NCBI GenBank assembly: GCA_900316835.1
Contig: ONEL01000003.1
Span: forward strand, 124,001 to 188,000
Source: an uncultured Prevotellaceae bacterium
GTDB lineage: Bacteria > Bacteroidota > Bacteroidia > Bacteroidales > Muribaculaceae
Direction: 5' to 3'
DNA length: 64,000 bases
The translations under genes and the position numbers were made by a program. Each line of letters starts with the position of its first letter. Within the stretch, counting starts at the first letter, position 1. The notes under the pieces are model-generated. The model was not told the origin of the DNA. It saw only the letters and a program-made list of their open reading frames with translations, and did not search any database. Shown here piece by piece: positions 45,078 to 53,523 of the stretch.

Positions 45078-45878
45078 TCACTTGGCGCGAAGCTCCCAGA
45101 AAGCCACTGCCGACGCTGCCGCCACGTTGAGCGAGTCGACACTATGACTCATGGGTATGCGCACTACATAGTCGGTTTGTTCAATAGTCTCCTTGGGCAG
45201 GCCGTCGCCTTCGGTGCCCATCACCAGTGCTAGACGTGGCTCAGCGGCAAGTTGCGGGGAGTCGAGAGGGATAGAATTGTCGGTCAGCGCCATTGCCACA
45301 GTTTTGAAGCCCAGCGAGTTGAGGCTATTGACAGGCGCCTCTAGCCATGTCCACGGCACAAGAAACACCGACCCCATCGACACTCTCACGGCACGGCGGT
45401 TGAGCGGGTCGCAACTAGTGGGTGTGAGCAACACAGCATCGATACCCAAGGCTGCCGCCGAACGGAAGATGGCGCCAATGTTGGTGGTGTCGGTAACGCC
45501 ATCAATCACCACCACTCGCTTGGCACCTTTACACACCTGCTCCACGCTGGGCAATACCCGCCTTCGCATAGCGCATAGCACGCCACGAGTAAGGACATAG
45601 CCCGTGAGCTGAGCCAGCAATGAGCGCTCGCCAGTGTAGACAGGGATGTCGCCACATCGCGCAATGATGCCAGCCGCGTCACCATCGATGTGCCGTTGCT
45701 CGCACAGCAGCGACAGCGGTTCATAGCCAGCATTGAGCGCCACATTGATAACCTTAGGGCTCTCGGCGATAAAAATACCTTTACTGGGTTCCAGACGATT
45801 GCGCAGTTGCGCCTCGGTGAGTGTGCCAAACACCTCCACCCCACTCTGCTCCAGCGATGTTATATTAATAATTGCCAT
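45078..45878 (-). CDS. TrmH/SpoU-family RNA 2'-O-methyltransferase
   Basis: The start at 45878 (MAIINITSLEQSGVEVFG) is preferred because the longer frame begins inside a promoter box. The 266-residue protein has the substrate-binding N-terminal part and a SPOUT domain with VVIDGVTDTTNIGAIFRSAA, LVMGTEGDGLPKE and the knot motif IPMSHSVDSLNVAAASAVAF. It methylates a ribose in tRNA or rRNA; the target cannot be told. It converges with GH53. Confidence 0.9.
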   Translation of the reverse strand: MAIINITSLEQSGVEVFGTLTEAQLRNRLEPSKGIFIAESPKVINVALNAGYEPLSLLCEQRHIDGDAAGIIARCGDIPVYTGERSLLAQLTGYVLTRGVLCAMRRRVLPSVEQVCKGAKRVVVIDGVTDTTNIGAIFRSAAALGIDAVLLTPTSCDPLNRRAVRVSMGSVFLVPWTWLEAPVNSLNSLGFKTVAMALTDNSIPLDSPQLAAEPRLALVMGTEGDGLPKETIEQTDYVVRIPMSHSVDSLNVAAASAVAFWELRAK

Positions 45879-45899
45879 AGTAGTGATGATTTTAGTGTG

Positions 45900-45907
45900 C
45901 AAAAATA
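45900..45907 (-). promoter_or_regulatory. -7 promoter element of the RNA methyltransferase gene
   Basis: Minus strand TATTTTTG (TAnnTTTG), 22 bp upstream of the chosen ATG. Confidence 0.5.
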
Positions 45908-45949
45908 CAAAAACGTTCAGTAATGCGGCTAAATGTTAATAGAAATTCT

Positions 45950-45957
45950 TAACTTTG
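45950..45957 (+). promoter_or_regulatory. -7 promoter element of small Cys-rich gene
   Basis: TAACTTTG (TAnnTTTG) on the plus strand, 42 bp before the ATG at 45999. Confidence 0.5.
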
Positions 45958-45998
45958 TCGCATAAATTATTTTTATAACTCTAACATCTACTACAATT

Positions 45999-46181
45999 AT
46001 GGCACATAACTGCGAGAATTGCAAATTCCGAGCTCACTATGACAAAAAGCCAAACTCCATGCTAGGCCGTTTCTGGCGCTGGCACATAAACTTCTGCCCC
46101 GGCTGGAAAGGCTATTTCACTAGCCGCACCCCCGAGGAAAAAGTCGCCCTGCGCGAGAAATACAACTTCACTAAGTATTGA
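45999..46181 (+). CDS. Small Cys/Trp-rich protein
   Basis: This 60-residue protein reads MAHNCENCKFRAHYDKKPNS, then FWRWHINFCPGWKGYF. It holds a CxxC pair (5, 8) and a later Cys, and is basic and aromatic. I recognise this as a conserved small Bacteroidetes protein, without known function. The Cys/His arrangement could bind a metal or be a redox site. The next gene starts about 20 bp downstream. Confidence 0.7.
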   Translation: MAHNCENCKFRAHYDKKPNSMLGRFWRWHINFCPGWKGYFTSRTPEEKVALREKYNFTKY

Positions 46182-46204
46182 TCACATCAAAAAAAACAAT
46201 GATA

Positions 46205-46693
46205 ATGAAAAAAATTCTAGCCATTGCTATTTTAGCAATTATCGCACTTGTAGCTAATGCCCAGTTACCCAAGGTCTATAACGACAGTATCGACCCCATG
46301 GAGCAAATTGATAACGCTCTTGATCAAGCCAAGGCGAATGGAAAGTTTGTTATCTGCCAAGTGGGTGGCAACTGGTGCCCATGGTGCTTGAAGTTTGCAA
46401 AATTTATCACCGACGATGAGGAGATTGCCAAAGTTGTTAAAGAAAACTTTGTATATATCCATGTGAGCTACAACCCACACAAGTCGACCGACAAAGACCG
46501 TGACGGCGCAATGCTCCAGCGCCTGGGCAGTCCAGCAAGGTTTGGTTACCCAGTGTTTGTGGTGCTAAACCATGAAGGCAAAGTGCTTCACATTCAAGAC
46601 TCAAGTTTTCTTGAGGAAGGCAAAGGATACAACAAGGAGAAAGTGCTACGCTTCTTCAACAACTGGACTCCCAAAGCCGTTAATGCACAGTGA
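46205..46693 (+). CDS. Secreted thioredoxin-fold protein (WCPWC)
   Basis: I take the start at 46205 (MKKILAIAILAIIALVANAQ, signal peptide); ATG 46199 is also possible. The 162-residue protein has the active site GGNWCPWCLKF and a cis-Pro-type PARFGYPVFVVLN, so it is a periplasmic redox-active thioredoxin-like (DUF255/TlpA-type) protein. The close spacing after the small Cys-rich gene and a 4-bp overlap with the next gene suggest one transcript. Confidence 0.85.
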   Translation: MKKILAIAILAIIALVANAQLPKVYNDSIDPMEQIDNALDQAKANGKFVICQVGGNWCPWCLKFAKFITDDEEIAKVVKENFVYIHVSYNPHKSTDKDRDGAMLQRLGSPARFGYPVFVVLNHEGKVLHIQDSSFLEEGKGYNKEKVLRFFNNWTPKAVNAQ

Positions 46694-47100
46694 CAATAGA
46701 GCCCTTTCTCACCAAGCTCTACTGGATTATCGACATCTTGCCCAAGCAGGTGCCGGCTAATAGCTCAGGTCAATACTTCGCGATAGAAAAACACCTGCTC
46801 TCCTCACCGCAGGTTGATTGCATTTATCGCAAGTTTGCCGGTGTGTTGCTTGCCCTCAACTGCTATCACGACATCACGATTCAAGATGGCGACAAGTGGA
46901 TAAAAAATCCCGAGCCAGGCACAATCGAACGGCTAGTGCTGGAGCGAAAACCACTAAACCTATTGATCGACAGCAGTCAAGCAATGATTTCCATCACTGG
47001 TGACGACCACTACATGACACTCTATGGTCCCAACAAAGAGTTGCTTGAACTTACCACCACCGTGGCTTTGGCGCAAGGTCTACATGTGTGGAAACCTTAA
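46690..47100 (+). CDS. Hypothetical protein (136 residues)
   Basis: It begins at a GTG that overlaps the previous stop by 4 bp (GTGA), an arrangement favouring reinitiation. The sequence (PFLTKLYWIIDILPKQVPAN, VDCIYRKFAGVLLALNCYHD, LERLVLERKPLNLLIDSSQA) has no motif I recognise and no signal peptide. It is probably cytoplasmic. Function unknown. Confidence 0.7.
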   Translation: MTIEPFLTKLYWIIDILPKQVPANSSGQYFAIEKHLLSSPQVDCIYRKFAGVLLALNCYHDITIQDGDKWIKNPEPGTIERLVLERKPLNLLIDSSQAMISITGDDHYMTLYGPNKELLELTTTVALAQGLHVWKP

Positions 47101-47113
47101 AATAAAAACAAAA

Positions 47114-47818
47114 ATGTATAGCCTAAAATATAAAGTTACAACAAGCACCTGCGACAGCACCGGCAAGCTGAAGATTTTCTCAGCATTGCAGATGATGCAA
47201 GACTGCTCCGAGATGTGGATTGAAAGCGAACCCTCAGTAAAGAAATATTTCCACGACCAAAACATGGCGCAACTGCTTGCCACCAGGCAGGTGGAAATAG
47301 TGAGATTGCCTAGCTTTAAAGAGAACTTGACTGTTACAACATCGGTCTATGACGTTAAACCCATGTATGGATTCCGCAACACCTTCATTCGAGACTCACA
47401 AGGTGAGCCATGCCTCAAGACGTGGAGCATGGGAGCCTTTGTTGACCTCTCAACAGGCAAACTAAAGCGCATAGACGATGCTACCATCTCATCAATTTCC
47501 ATCGATCCCAAGCAGGAAATGAACTATCGCGACCGTCGCATCATTCTTCCTCACGAGGGCGGTGTCACTCTCGCTCCAGTGTCAGTGACGCGTGCCGACA
47601 TCGACTACAACAGGCACATGAACAATGCCCACTATGTGCGCATCGCCATGGAATTTTTGCCCGAGGACTTTGATGTTCAAGGCATGCGCATGGAATACCG
47701 CGTTCCAGCCAAGCTCGGCGACCAGCTCACTCCCACCATTTTTAATCAAGGCGACATCATCACCGTTTCACTCTCAATTGGCACCGCGGCAAGTGCTATA
47801 ATTGAGTTCACAAAATAA
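47114..47818 (+). CDS. Acyl-ACP thioesterase
   Basis: From the ATG at 47114, 234 residues form two hotdog domains. FSALQMMQDCSEMW and TRQVEIVRLPSFKENL are in the N-terminal one, and DIDYNRHMNNAHYVRIAME, the catalytic-type NxHxxN helix region, is in the second. It matches bacterial acyl-ACP thioesterases, which release free fatty acids from ACP in the cytoplasm. The longer frame starting at 47024 overlaps the previous gene and is unlikely. Confidence 0.88.
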   Translation: MYSLKYKVTTSTCDSTGKLKIFSALQMMQDCSEMWIESEPSVKKYFHDQNMAQLLATRQVEIVRLPSFKENLTVTTSVYDVKPMYGFRNTFIRDSQGEPCLKTWSMGAFVDLSTGKLKRIDDATISSISIDPKQEMNYRDRRIILPHEGGVTLAPVSVTRADIDYNRHMNNAHYVRIAMEFLPEDFDVQGMRMEYRVPAKLGDQLTPTIFNQGDIITVSLSIGTAASAIIEFTK

Positions 47819-47824
47819 AACATA

Positions 47825-48367
47825 ATGACCGAAACACAAATAATAGCAGCTAATGCCGATAACAAGCTCAGGGAGCTATATGAAGCAGCTTTCCCTGAGG
47901 AGGAGCAAATTCCCTGGGGCGACTTGATGGTGCTGGTGGAGAAAATGCCACTCGACTTCACAGCTTACTATGAAAACGAAGGCAATAAGCTCCTGGGCTT
48001 CACTATCGTCTATCCTCGCCAGTCGTTTAACTGGTTCTGGTATTTTGCAGTGCCAGCACCATTGCGTGGCAAGGGTGTGGGACAAAAAATTCTCTCACGA
48101 TTAATAGAACGATATAAAGACAGTAGCAACATCCTTGACATGGAGAGTCCACTGCAGCAAGACTGCGACAACCTTGAGCAACGCCGGCGCCGCTACCACT
48201 TCTATTTGCGCAACGGTTTTCGCGACACAGGCGTGGGGCGGTCATTTGATGGTATTGATTACACCATAATGATGATGGGCGACGGAACATTCACCATGCA
48301 AGATTACGACAACATCATTGCCGAGCTGCGCTCATTTTGGGACTCAATGCCATCACCCGAAGATTAA
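47825..48367 (+). CDS. GNAT-family N-acetyltransferase
   Basis: The 180-residue protein has a GNAT fold with the acetyl-CoA loop [18 protein letters not shown] and the later [13 protein letters not shown], typical of acetyl-CoA binding. The substrate is not evident. It begins 6 bp after the thioesterase stop and precedes the acetyltransferase gene by 26 bp, so a shared transcript is likely. Confidence 0.85.
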   Translation: MTETQIIAANADNKLRELYEAAFPEEEQIPWGDLMVLVEKMPLDFTAYYENEGNKLLGFTIVYPRQSFNWFWYFAVPAPLRGKGVGQKILSRLIERYKDSSNILDMESPLQQDCDNLEQRRRRYHFYLRNGFRDTGVGRSFDGIDYTIMMMGDGTFTMQDYDNIIAELRSFWDSMPSPED

Positions 48368-48393
48368 TAATAATACATACATATATACAAGCA

Positions 48394-48963
48394 ATGACAA
48401 TTCAAGAATTCCGCGATTACATGGCCTCGGGCAAACCCATTGATGATGGGTCGCCAGTACACCTCATGTTTCACAAGCTGTCACAAGAAGCTTTGCAAAT
48501 TACCGCCGAGATTAACGGCAAGTATCACACTCCACAGGAGCTACACACACTTCTTGAGAAACTTTTTGGGCGAGAAATTCCCATGAGTGTGGGCATGTTC
48601 CCGCCATTCCACACCGATTGCGGCAAGAACACTGTGCTGGGCGAGCGAGTGTTCATCAACATGGGCTGCAAGTTTCAGGATCAAGGCGGTATAACTATCG
48701 ACGAGGGAGCCCTGATAGGCCACAACGTGGTGCTCGCTACCCTCAACCATTATCTCGACCCTAACAAGCGAGGTGGCATGACTCATGCTCCCATCCACAT
48801 TGGCAAAAACGTGTGGATAGGCGCTAACGCCACGGTGCTGGCAGGTGTCACAATAGGTGATGGAGCTGTGGTGGCAGCGGGAGCAGTCGTTACTAAGGAC
48901 GTAGAACCCAACACAGTAGTTGGTGGCATTCCCGCCAAACCTATAAAGAAGATTGAACTCTAG
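48394..48963 (+). CDS. Sugar O-acetyltransferase (left-handed beta-helix)
   Basis: From the ATG at 48394, a 189-residue protein with the maltose/galactoside acetyltransferase N-terminal region ([16 protein letters not shown]) and hexapeptide repeats ending in [19 protein letters not shown] and [13 protein letters not shown]. The active His lies in LNHYLD. These trimeric enzymes acetylate sugars or related small molecules using acetyl-CoA in the cytoplasm. The larger open frame starting at 48337 overlaps the GNAT gene and is unlikely. Confidence 0.9.
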   Translation: MTIQEFRDYMASGKPIDDGSPVHLMFHKLSQEALQITAEINGKYHTPQELHTLLEKLFGREIPMSVGMFPPFHTDCGKNTVLGERVFINMGCKFQDQGGITIDEGALIGHNVVLATLNHYLDPNKRGGMTHAPIHIGKNVWIGANATVLAGVTIGDGAVVAAGAVVTKDVEPNTVVGGIPAKPIKKIEL

Positions 48964-48977
48964 TATCAGGTTGGCTC

Positions 48978-49310
48978 ATGGAAGTAACCACTTTGTTATC
49001 TTTCACGCACAGGAGCGAGTTGCGACAGTGGCTCACAACGAACCACACCACCCAGCGCGAATGCTGGGTGGTATCCTATCGCAAGAAGCAACCCACGTGG
49101 AATGCCTTGCCCTATCTCGACATTGTGGAAGAGGCACTATGCTTTGGGTGGATTGACTCCACATGCAAGAAGTTGCCCGATGGTCGCCTAGCCCAACGCC
49201 TCTCCCCCAGGCGCAAACGAAGCCACTGGACCGAGCTCAACAAGCAACGTTGTCACGACCTAGAGCGCCGAGGCCTCATGACACCAGCAGGCCTTGCCGC
49301 CATGCCTTGA
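48978..49310 (+). pseudogene. YdeI/OmpD-associated family protein, truncated at C-terminus
   Basis: The N-terminal half of a YdeI-type protein is clear (ECWVVSYRKKQPTWNALPYL, DIVEEALCFGWIDSTCKKL, RCHDLERRGLMTPAGLAAMP) but the chain stops at residue 110 where family members continue for about 80 more. The stop abuts the stop of a truncated aldo/keto reductase gene on the other strand. Together these indicate that sequence was lost here. Confidence 0.75.
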
Positions 49311-49313
49311 TTG

Positions 49314-49595
49314 CTACTTATTCCTGGTTGCAGTTACCCACACAGGCTCAGCAGCCATTGCCGGCTTGTTGACAGCCATCACTCCCGAGAGGTTGTGTGG
49401 CACATAGGGTTCTTCCAGATAACTAATATCTTCGGGTGAAAGATGCACATCCAGCGCTTTTACCGCGCCCTCGATGTGATGTAACTTAGTCGCCCCCACA
49501 ATAGGTGCCTCAACCTTGTTTAGCAACCATGCTAGAGCAATTTGTGTCATCTCCACCCCATAGCGGTCGGCAAGCTCCACAACACGCATGTTCAA
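49314..49595 (-). pseudogene. Aldo/keto reductase, C-terminal fragment
   Basis: The frame matches only the last about 93 residues of an aldo/keto reductase (RVVELADRYGVEMTQIALAW, then IVGATKLHHIEGAV and LSPEDISYLEEPY), where the whole enzyme is about 330. The catalytic Asp/Tyr/Lys/His region is absent. Homology stops at about 49588, right where a plus-strand AraC-type fragment begins. Confidence 0.8.
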
Positions 49596-49653
49596 GAAAT
49601 ACTATGGCGCATCGCCCAAGGACTACATGAGGTTGAAAAAAACAGAACAATAA
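49588..49653 (+). pseudogene. AraC-family regulator, C-terminal fragment (21 codons)
   Basis: The plus strand reads MFKKYYGASPKDYMRLKKTE then Q and a stop, matching the end of the second HTH helix region of AraC-family regulators (FKKYYG.SPKEY). Only the tail is left and it adjoins the reductase fragment. Confidence 0.6.
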
Positions 49654-49703
49654 ATATCAGTCAAAGAAAAAAATATTTAACTATTAATTTTAAAAACATC
49701 ATT

Positions 49704-50219
49704 ATGAACATTCTTATTTTACAAGCATCACCTCGCGCTAAGGGCAACACAGCCTGGATGGCCGAGGAGTACAAGAAAGCTGCCGAAGCAGCAGGTCACA
49801 ACGTGACACTTGTGAATGTGTCTCGCAAAAAGATAGCGGGATGCTTAGCTTGTGAGTATTGCCACACCAAGGGCAACGGTGCCTGCATCCAAAAGGATGA
49901 CATGCAAGAACTCTATCCCCTCATGGCCGAAGCCGAGGTGCTAGTGCTTGCCGCCCCCATCTATTATTTCACCCTGTGTGCCCAACTGCAGGCTCCCATC
50001 CAGCGCATGTACTGCGTGAACGCCCCCGCCAAGGTAAAGAAAATGGCAATGCTTGTTTCGAGCTACTCGCCAGGCGTGTATGACGGTGCCATGGCCGAGT
50101 ATCGCGACATTTGCAACTACTGGAGCGCTACCGACACCGGTATAGTAACCGCTAATAACGAAGAGCAAAAGACCGACGAAACTCGTGCCAAGATTGAAGC
50201 ACTAGTGAACAACCTTTAA
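49704..50219 (+). CDS. NADPH-dependent FMN reductase/flavodoxin-like protein
   Basis: From the ATG at 49704, a 171-residue flavodoxin-fold protein: an FMN-phosphate-binding N-terminus NILILQASPRAKGNTAWMAE, CLACEYCHTKGNGACIQKDD with four Cys, and VLVLAAPIYYFTLCAQL. It probably reduces FMN or quinones in the cytoplasm. The longer frame from 49542 crosses the truncated region and is not used. The unusual Cys cluster may bind metal. Confidence 0.85.
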   Translation: MNILILQASPRAKGNTAWMAEEYKKAAEAAGHNVTLVNVSRKKIAGCLACEYCHTKGNGACIQKDDMQELYPLMAEAEVLVLAAPIYYFTLCAQLQAPIQRMYCVNAPAKVKKMAMLVSSYSPGVYDGAMAEYRDICNYWSATDTGIVTANNEEQKTDETRAKIEALVNNL

Positions 50220-50252
50220 CGATAACGGGGTTAACAAAGATAACATCTCAAA

Positions 50253-51863
50253 TTATTCAGTTCCCAAAATTATATTATAGACGGCGGTGACATCGCTACC
50301 AGTGATGGAGCCGTCGTTGTTTTGATCACCATTGACGACAGAGCTATCGTCGTTGTAGAGAATGTAGTTATAGAGCGCTGTGATGTCACTACCCGTGCAC
50401 TGACCGTCACCATTGACGTCGCCAGGCACCGTGGCATTGGGGTCGAAGCCCAACTGCTCGTCCATCCAAGCCAATCGGTCGGTTATCCAGCTTTTCAAGT
50501 AATTGAGCTCGTCGTCGAAATCCTGTGCAATGTATTTGTTGGGCCACACATATTGTCCCCATCTGGGCCATGCCTGACTATTGCGGTCGATAGCCCCTTG
50601 TGCCGTGAGCTCAGTAGCCATGGAGTCGATAGTTGCCATTAACCTGTCATCCCTGCAGTTTGTCCTGCGATATTGAGCCCATCGCTGCTTGAGCTGATTA
50701 GTGTAGTAAGGGTCGCGATTGAGTTTATACCACCAGAATGGGACAAGCTGAGAGTCGCCCTGACTGTTTAGCATGTCGTTGTTGTTCCAAACCCATGATG
50801 TGGTGTACCACCCGTTGTAGTAGTCGCTATTACCATATCCCAGATTGAAGTCCCACAGCGCAAGCTTGAACCGTGGGTCCTCGCTGTCGCGACGCTTAAA
50901 AATCTTGGTGCTAAGGCGATAACCATCGACATTATGCGCCAGCTCTTGCGCTAGCTGATAGTCAACGAACGACATCACGTCGAGATATTGCCTGTAACCC
51001 TCGCTCTCATCGGTATAATTGGCCGAGTGCAATGCGTCCTCCATGTTGTCGATGCAACCTGTTATGTAGTCACGCTGTTCCTGTGTCAATTCTTCATAAT
51101 CGGGCTCCTTAAACTGGTAATTGATATATTTGCTTGATAAATCAAACCCGCGGCTGTTCACGGGGTGGTATTTAGAAGTGTAAGTAACCTCGTCGGTACG
51201 GTCCACTTCGAGCAGATATCCTCCAGTGAGTTCGTCGCCCTCGGTGCCAGGGTCGTCAAGGTCGAGACGCTTGCTCCCCTTGCTCACCACCTCGCACATG
51301 ATGTAGACGCCATAGTAGATGCCGTCAAGGAAGAGTTCGCAGAACTTTCCCGTAGGCACATATTCCATCCATGGCCTTGCCAGCTCAAAAGCCAGCAAGT
51401 CGCGCATCATGCTCTTGTCGCTATAGGGTGCGAGAATTGCCCAGTTGTTGTCTTTTCCCATGCCCAGAATTTTCACCTTCACCTTGGTTCCCCCCTCCTC
51501 GATGGGTGCCGTCATGGTTCGGAACGAATAAGGTTTCTTGTCGCTCGATGAGAACGAGCTATTGCCCCGGTAACGCAAGGCAATGTATCCCTCGTAGTCG
51601 ATGTGCTGACCAGGGTGTGCCAACGTGTCGGCATAGTTGAGCGAGTCCTTGCCGTTGTGTATGATTTTCATGCGCGCGGTGATGCGCTCATCACGGTCGA
51701 TGTAGTTACCATCCACGTCAATCCACACGATGGGCAGATTAGTTTGAGTGAGTTGAACATCCTCATCGTCGGGGGGATAGTTAGGGTTCCACCACCACCA
51801 TTGCGCATCCACAGCCATGGTGGTGAGAATAGTCATTCCAAGCAGTAGAAATAAACGTTTCAT
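50253..51863 (-). CDS. CotH-type kinase family protein with dockerin tail
   Basis: The start at 51863 gives 536 residues with a signal peptide (RLFLLLGMTILTTMAVDAQ) and a Trp-rich start of the mature protein. The CotH domain shows IALRYRGNSSFSSSDKKPYS, SMMRDLLAFELARP and LALWDFNLGYGNSDYYNG. The last 60 residues (GDVNGDGQCTGSDITALYNY and GDQNNDGSITGSDVTAVYNI) are two dockerin type I repeats with Ca-binding Asp/Asn. CotH domains phosphorylate proteins in spores; the activity here is unknown. Dockerin implies a cohesin partner, not seen in the window. Confidence 0.85.
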   Translation of the reverse strand: MKRLFLLLGMTILTTMAVDAQWWWWNPNYPPDDEDVQLTQTNLPIVWIDVDGNYIDRDERITARMKIIHNGKDSLNYADTLAHPGQHIDYEGYIALRYRGNSSFSSSDKKPYSFRTMTAPIEEGGTKVKVKILGMGKDNNWAILAPYSDKSMMRDLLAFELARPWMEYVPTGKFCELFLDGIYYGVYIMCEVVSKGSKRLDLDDPGTEGDELTGGYLLEVDRTDEVTYTSKYHPVNSRGFDLSSKYINYQFKEPDYEELTQEQRDYITGCIDNMEDALHSANYTDESEGYRQYLDVMSFVDYQLAQELAHNVDGYRLSTKIFKRRDSEDPRFKLALWDFNLGYGNSDYYNGWYTTSWVWNNNDMLNSQGDSQLVPFWWYKLNRDPYYTNQLKQRWAQYRRTNCRDDRLMATIDSMATELTAQGAIDRNSQAWPRWGQYVWPNKYIAQDFDDELNYLKSWITDRLAWMDEQLGFDPNATVPGDVNGDGQCTGSDITALYNYILYNDDSSVVNGDQNNDGSITGSDVTAVYNIILGTE

Positions 51864-51887
51864 AATGCGAATAATAATTTTAGGTAG

Positions 51888-51895
51888 CAAAGGTA
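51888..51895 (-). promoter_or_regulatory. -7 promoter element of CotH gene
   Basis: Minus strand TACCTTTG, 25 bp upstream of the ATG at 51863. Confidence 0.55.
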
Positions 51896-51919
51896 AATAA
51901 AAAATCGCATTTTTTTATT

Positions 51920-51927
51920 TACCTTTG
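51920..51927 (+). promoter_or_regulatory. -7 promoter element of DMT-family gene
   Basis: TACCTTTG, 29 bp upstream of the ATG at 51956. Confidence 0.55.
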
Positions 51928-51955
51928 CTGCCGTTTTTATATTTTCCCAAAAATA

Positions 51956-52357
51956 ATGTCACATTTAGTAAAACACATGAACTGGAGTATTGTTATCACG
52001 CTGGTGTTGCTAGTGATGAGCAACATAATAATGACATTTGCCTGGTATGGACACTTGAAGCTACAACAGATGGGCGTGACATCGCACTGGCCCTTGATAG
52101 CGGTAATCGTTTTCTCCTGGGCAATAGCATTCTTTGAGTACTCGCTCATGGTTCCCGCCAACCGCATTGGCTTTGAGGGCAATGGTGGTCCCTTCTCGCT
52201 CATGCAACTCAAGGTGTTGCAAGAGGTTATAACACTCACGGTTTTCACTGTGTTTGTTCGCCTGTTTTTCAGTAATGAGCAGTTGCACTGGAACCACTTT
52301 GTATCGTTTGGGCTGCTAATTGTTGCCGTGTATTTTGCGTTTCTTGAGACCGATTGA
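51956..52357 (+). CDS. DMT-family protein (DUF486)
   Basis: The 133-residue protein has four hydrophobic segments including VLLVMSNIIMTFAWYGHLKL, a family signature, and FEYSLMVPANRIGFEGNGGP. The DUF486/DMT family are small inner-membrane proteins of unknown substrate. The gene is transcribed away from the CotH gene across the palindromic region. Confidence 0.88.
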   Translation: MSHLVKHMNWSIVITLVLLVMSNIIMTFAWYGHLKLQQMGVTSHWPLIAVIVFSWAIAFFEYSLMVPANRIGFEGNGGPFSLMQLKVLQEVITLTVFTVFVRLFFSNEQLHWNHFVSFGLLIVAVYFAFLETD

Positions 52358-52380
52358 TAGCACGGCTCATTTTTTTTTCA

Positions 52381-52388
52381 TATCTTTG
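52381..52388 (+). promoter_or_regulatory. -7 promoter element of the HERIH protein gene
   Basis: TATCTTTG (TAnnTTTG), 63 bp before the ATG at 52451. Confidence 0.5.
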
Positions 52389-52450
52389 CAGTCGTGCCCC
52401 CATTCTATAGTGTGGGTAGTTTTTCGCTAAAAAATATATAGCCTTGCAAC

Positions 52451-52822
52451 ATGAAGATAGTGCGCAGTAAATATCTGCCCCCCATGCGACGGCATGCAGC
52501 CATCAACCTGTTTGGTGTGTTCTTTGTGCATCCCAATGTCCATGTTAGCGAGCGCCTTGTAAATCACGAGCGCATTCACACCGCCCAGATGCGTGAACTG
52601 CTATACTTGCCGTTCTATCTCGCCTATGTCATGGAATGGTTAGTGCGCTTGATGATGAAAGGTAATGCTTATCACAGCATCAGCTTTGAGCGCGAGGCCT
52701 ACAGCCACGAGGGTAACATGCAGTACCTCGAGCATCGCAAGCGCTATGCTTGGGTGAAGTACTTGAAGATGGATAATAAAAAAACACACAAACGCAAGAA
52801 AAAGAATAGACACAATGACTAA
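52451..52822 (+). CDS. Hypothetical protein with HExxH-like motif
   Basis: The 123-residue protein contains RLVNHERIHTAQMRELLYLP with the metalloprotease-like HERIH and a later FEREAYSHE that could supply a third zinc ligand. It also has one membrane-like segment (LPFYLAYVMEWLV) and a Lys/Arg-rich end. It is conserved in Bacteroidetes as far as I recall. A small zinc-dependent membrane peptidase is a guess. The end overlaps the next gene's start by 8 bp. Confidence 0.7.
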   Translation: MKIVRSKYLPPMRRHAAINLFGVFFVHPNVHVSERLVNHERIHTAQMRELLYLPFYLAYVMEWLVRLMMKGNAYHSISFEREAYSHEGNMQYLEHRKRYAWVKYLKMDNKKTHKRKKKNRHND

Positions 52823-53444
52823 ACAAGAAATTGAGACCTATAAAGCAGAGTTTATAAGCCTGCTCAAGTCGACAGGGCGCGAGGGAGTTGACGACCTCAT
52901 TGAGATGCTTGACGAGGGCAAAATGCACTTCTTCACCGCTCCGGCAAGTGTAAATCACCACCTAAACAGCGACGGCGGGCTGTTGATGCACTCTCTAAAC
53001 ACATGCAAGGCCGGGTTGCAGCTGCGCGAGATGGTAATAGCCATGAAGCCCGAGCTAGAAGGCCAGCTAAATCGCGACAGCATCATCATTGCCACACTGC
53101 TGCACGACATTTGCAAGGCCGACATTTATCACCCCACCCTCAAGAAGCGCAAGGGCGATGATGGCTTGTGGCGCGAGGTGCCCAGCTATGATATCAACTA
53201 TTCCAATTTTCCCATGGGTCATGGCGAGAAGAGCGCTATGCTGGCACTGATGAGTGGCTTGGAAATCTACGATGATGAGTTGCTTGCCATTCGCTGGCAC
53301 ATGACCGCCTGGGACCTGCCCATGCAGAGCTATGAGCTTAATAGATGCTTGAATACCGCTCGCGATGAACACCCGCTGTGTTCACTCGTTCAGCTAGCCG
53401 ACGGCATCGCCGCCAATCTGCTCGAGGGCGGAGGTGAAGAGTGA
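52815..53444 (+). CDS. HD-domain phosphohydrolase
   Basis: The 209-residue protein has the HD signature order: HHLNSDGGLLMHSLN, LLHDICKAD (the HD pair) and HGEKSAMLALMSG. It should hydrolyse a phosphodiester or nucleotide using two metals in the cytoplasm. The exact substrate cannot be told. It overlaps the previous gene by 8 bp. Confidence 0.85.
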   Translation: MTKQEIETYKAEFISLLKSTGREGVDDLIEMLDEGKMHFFTAPASVNHHLNSDGGLLMHSLNTCKAGLQLREMVIAMKPELEGQLNRDSIIIATLLHDICKADIYHPTLKKRKGDDGLWREVPSYDINYSNFPMGHGEKSAMLALMSGLEIYDDELLAIRWHMTAWDLPMQSYELNRCLNTARDEHPLCSLVQLADGIAANLLEGGGEE

Positions 53445-53523
53445 GAGTTTTCAGTTGCTATAGTTCTGCTTGCTTGGATTTTTATCAGACAATTACTAAC
53501 AATTGAAAACAATTTTAATTTTA

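Larger units (their letters stand above)
51884..51932. repeat. Palindromic divergent promoter region
   Basis: GGTAGCAAAGGTAAATAAAA at the left end is nearly the reverse complement of TTTATTTACCTTTGCTGCC at the right, with a short centre TCGCA. Both halves contain a TAnnTTTG box (minus strand 51888-51895, plus strand 51920-51927) serving divergent genes. Confidence 0.7.

Noticed and set aside
49542..49703. Longer N-terminus for the flavodoxin-like protein
   Set aside because: It crosses the truncated AraC fragment and lacks the FMN-binding start, which begins at 49704.
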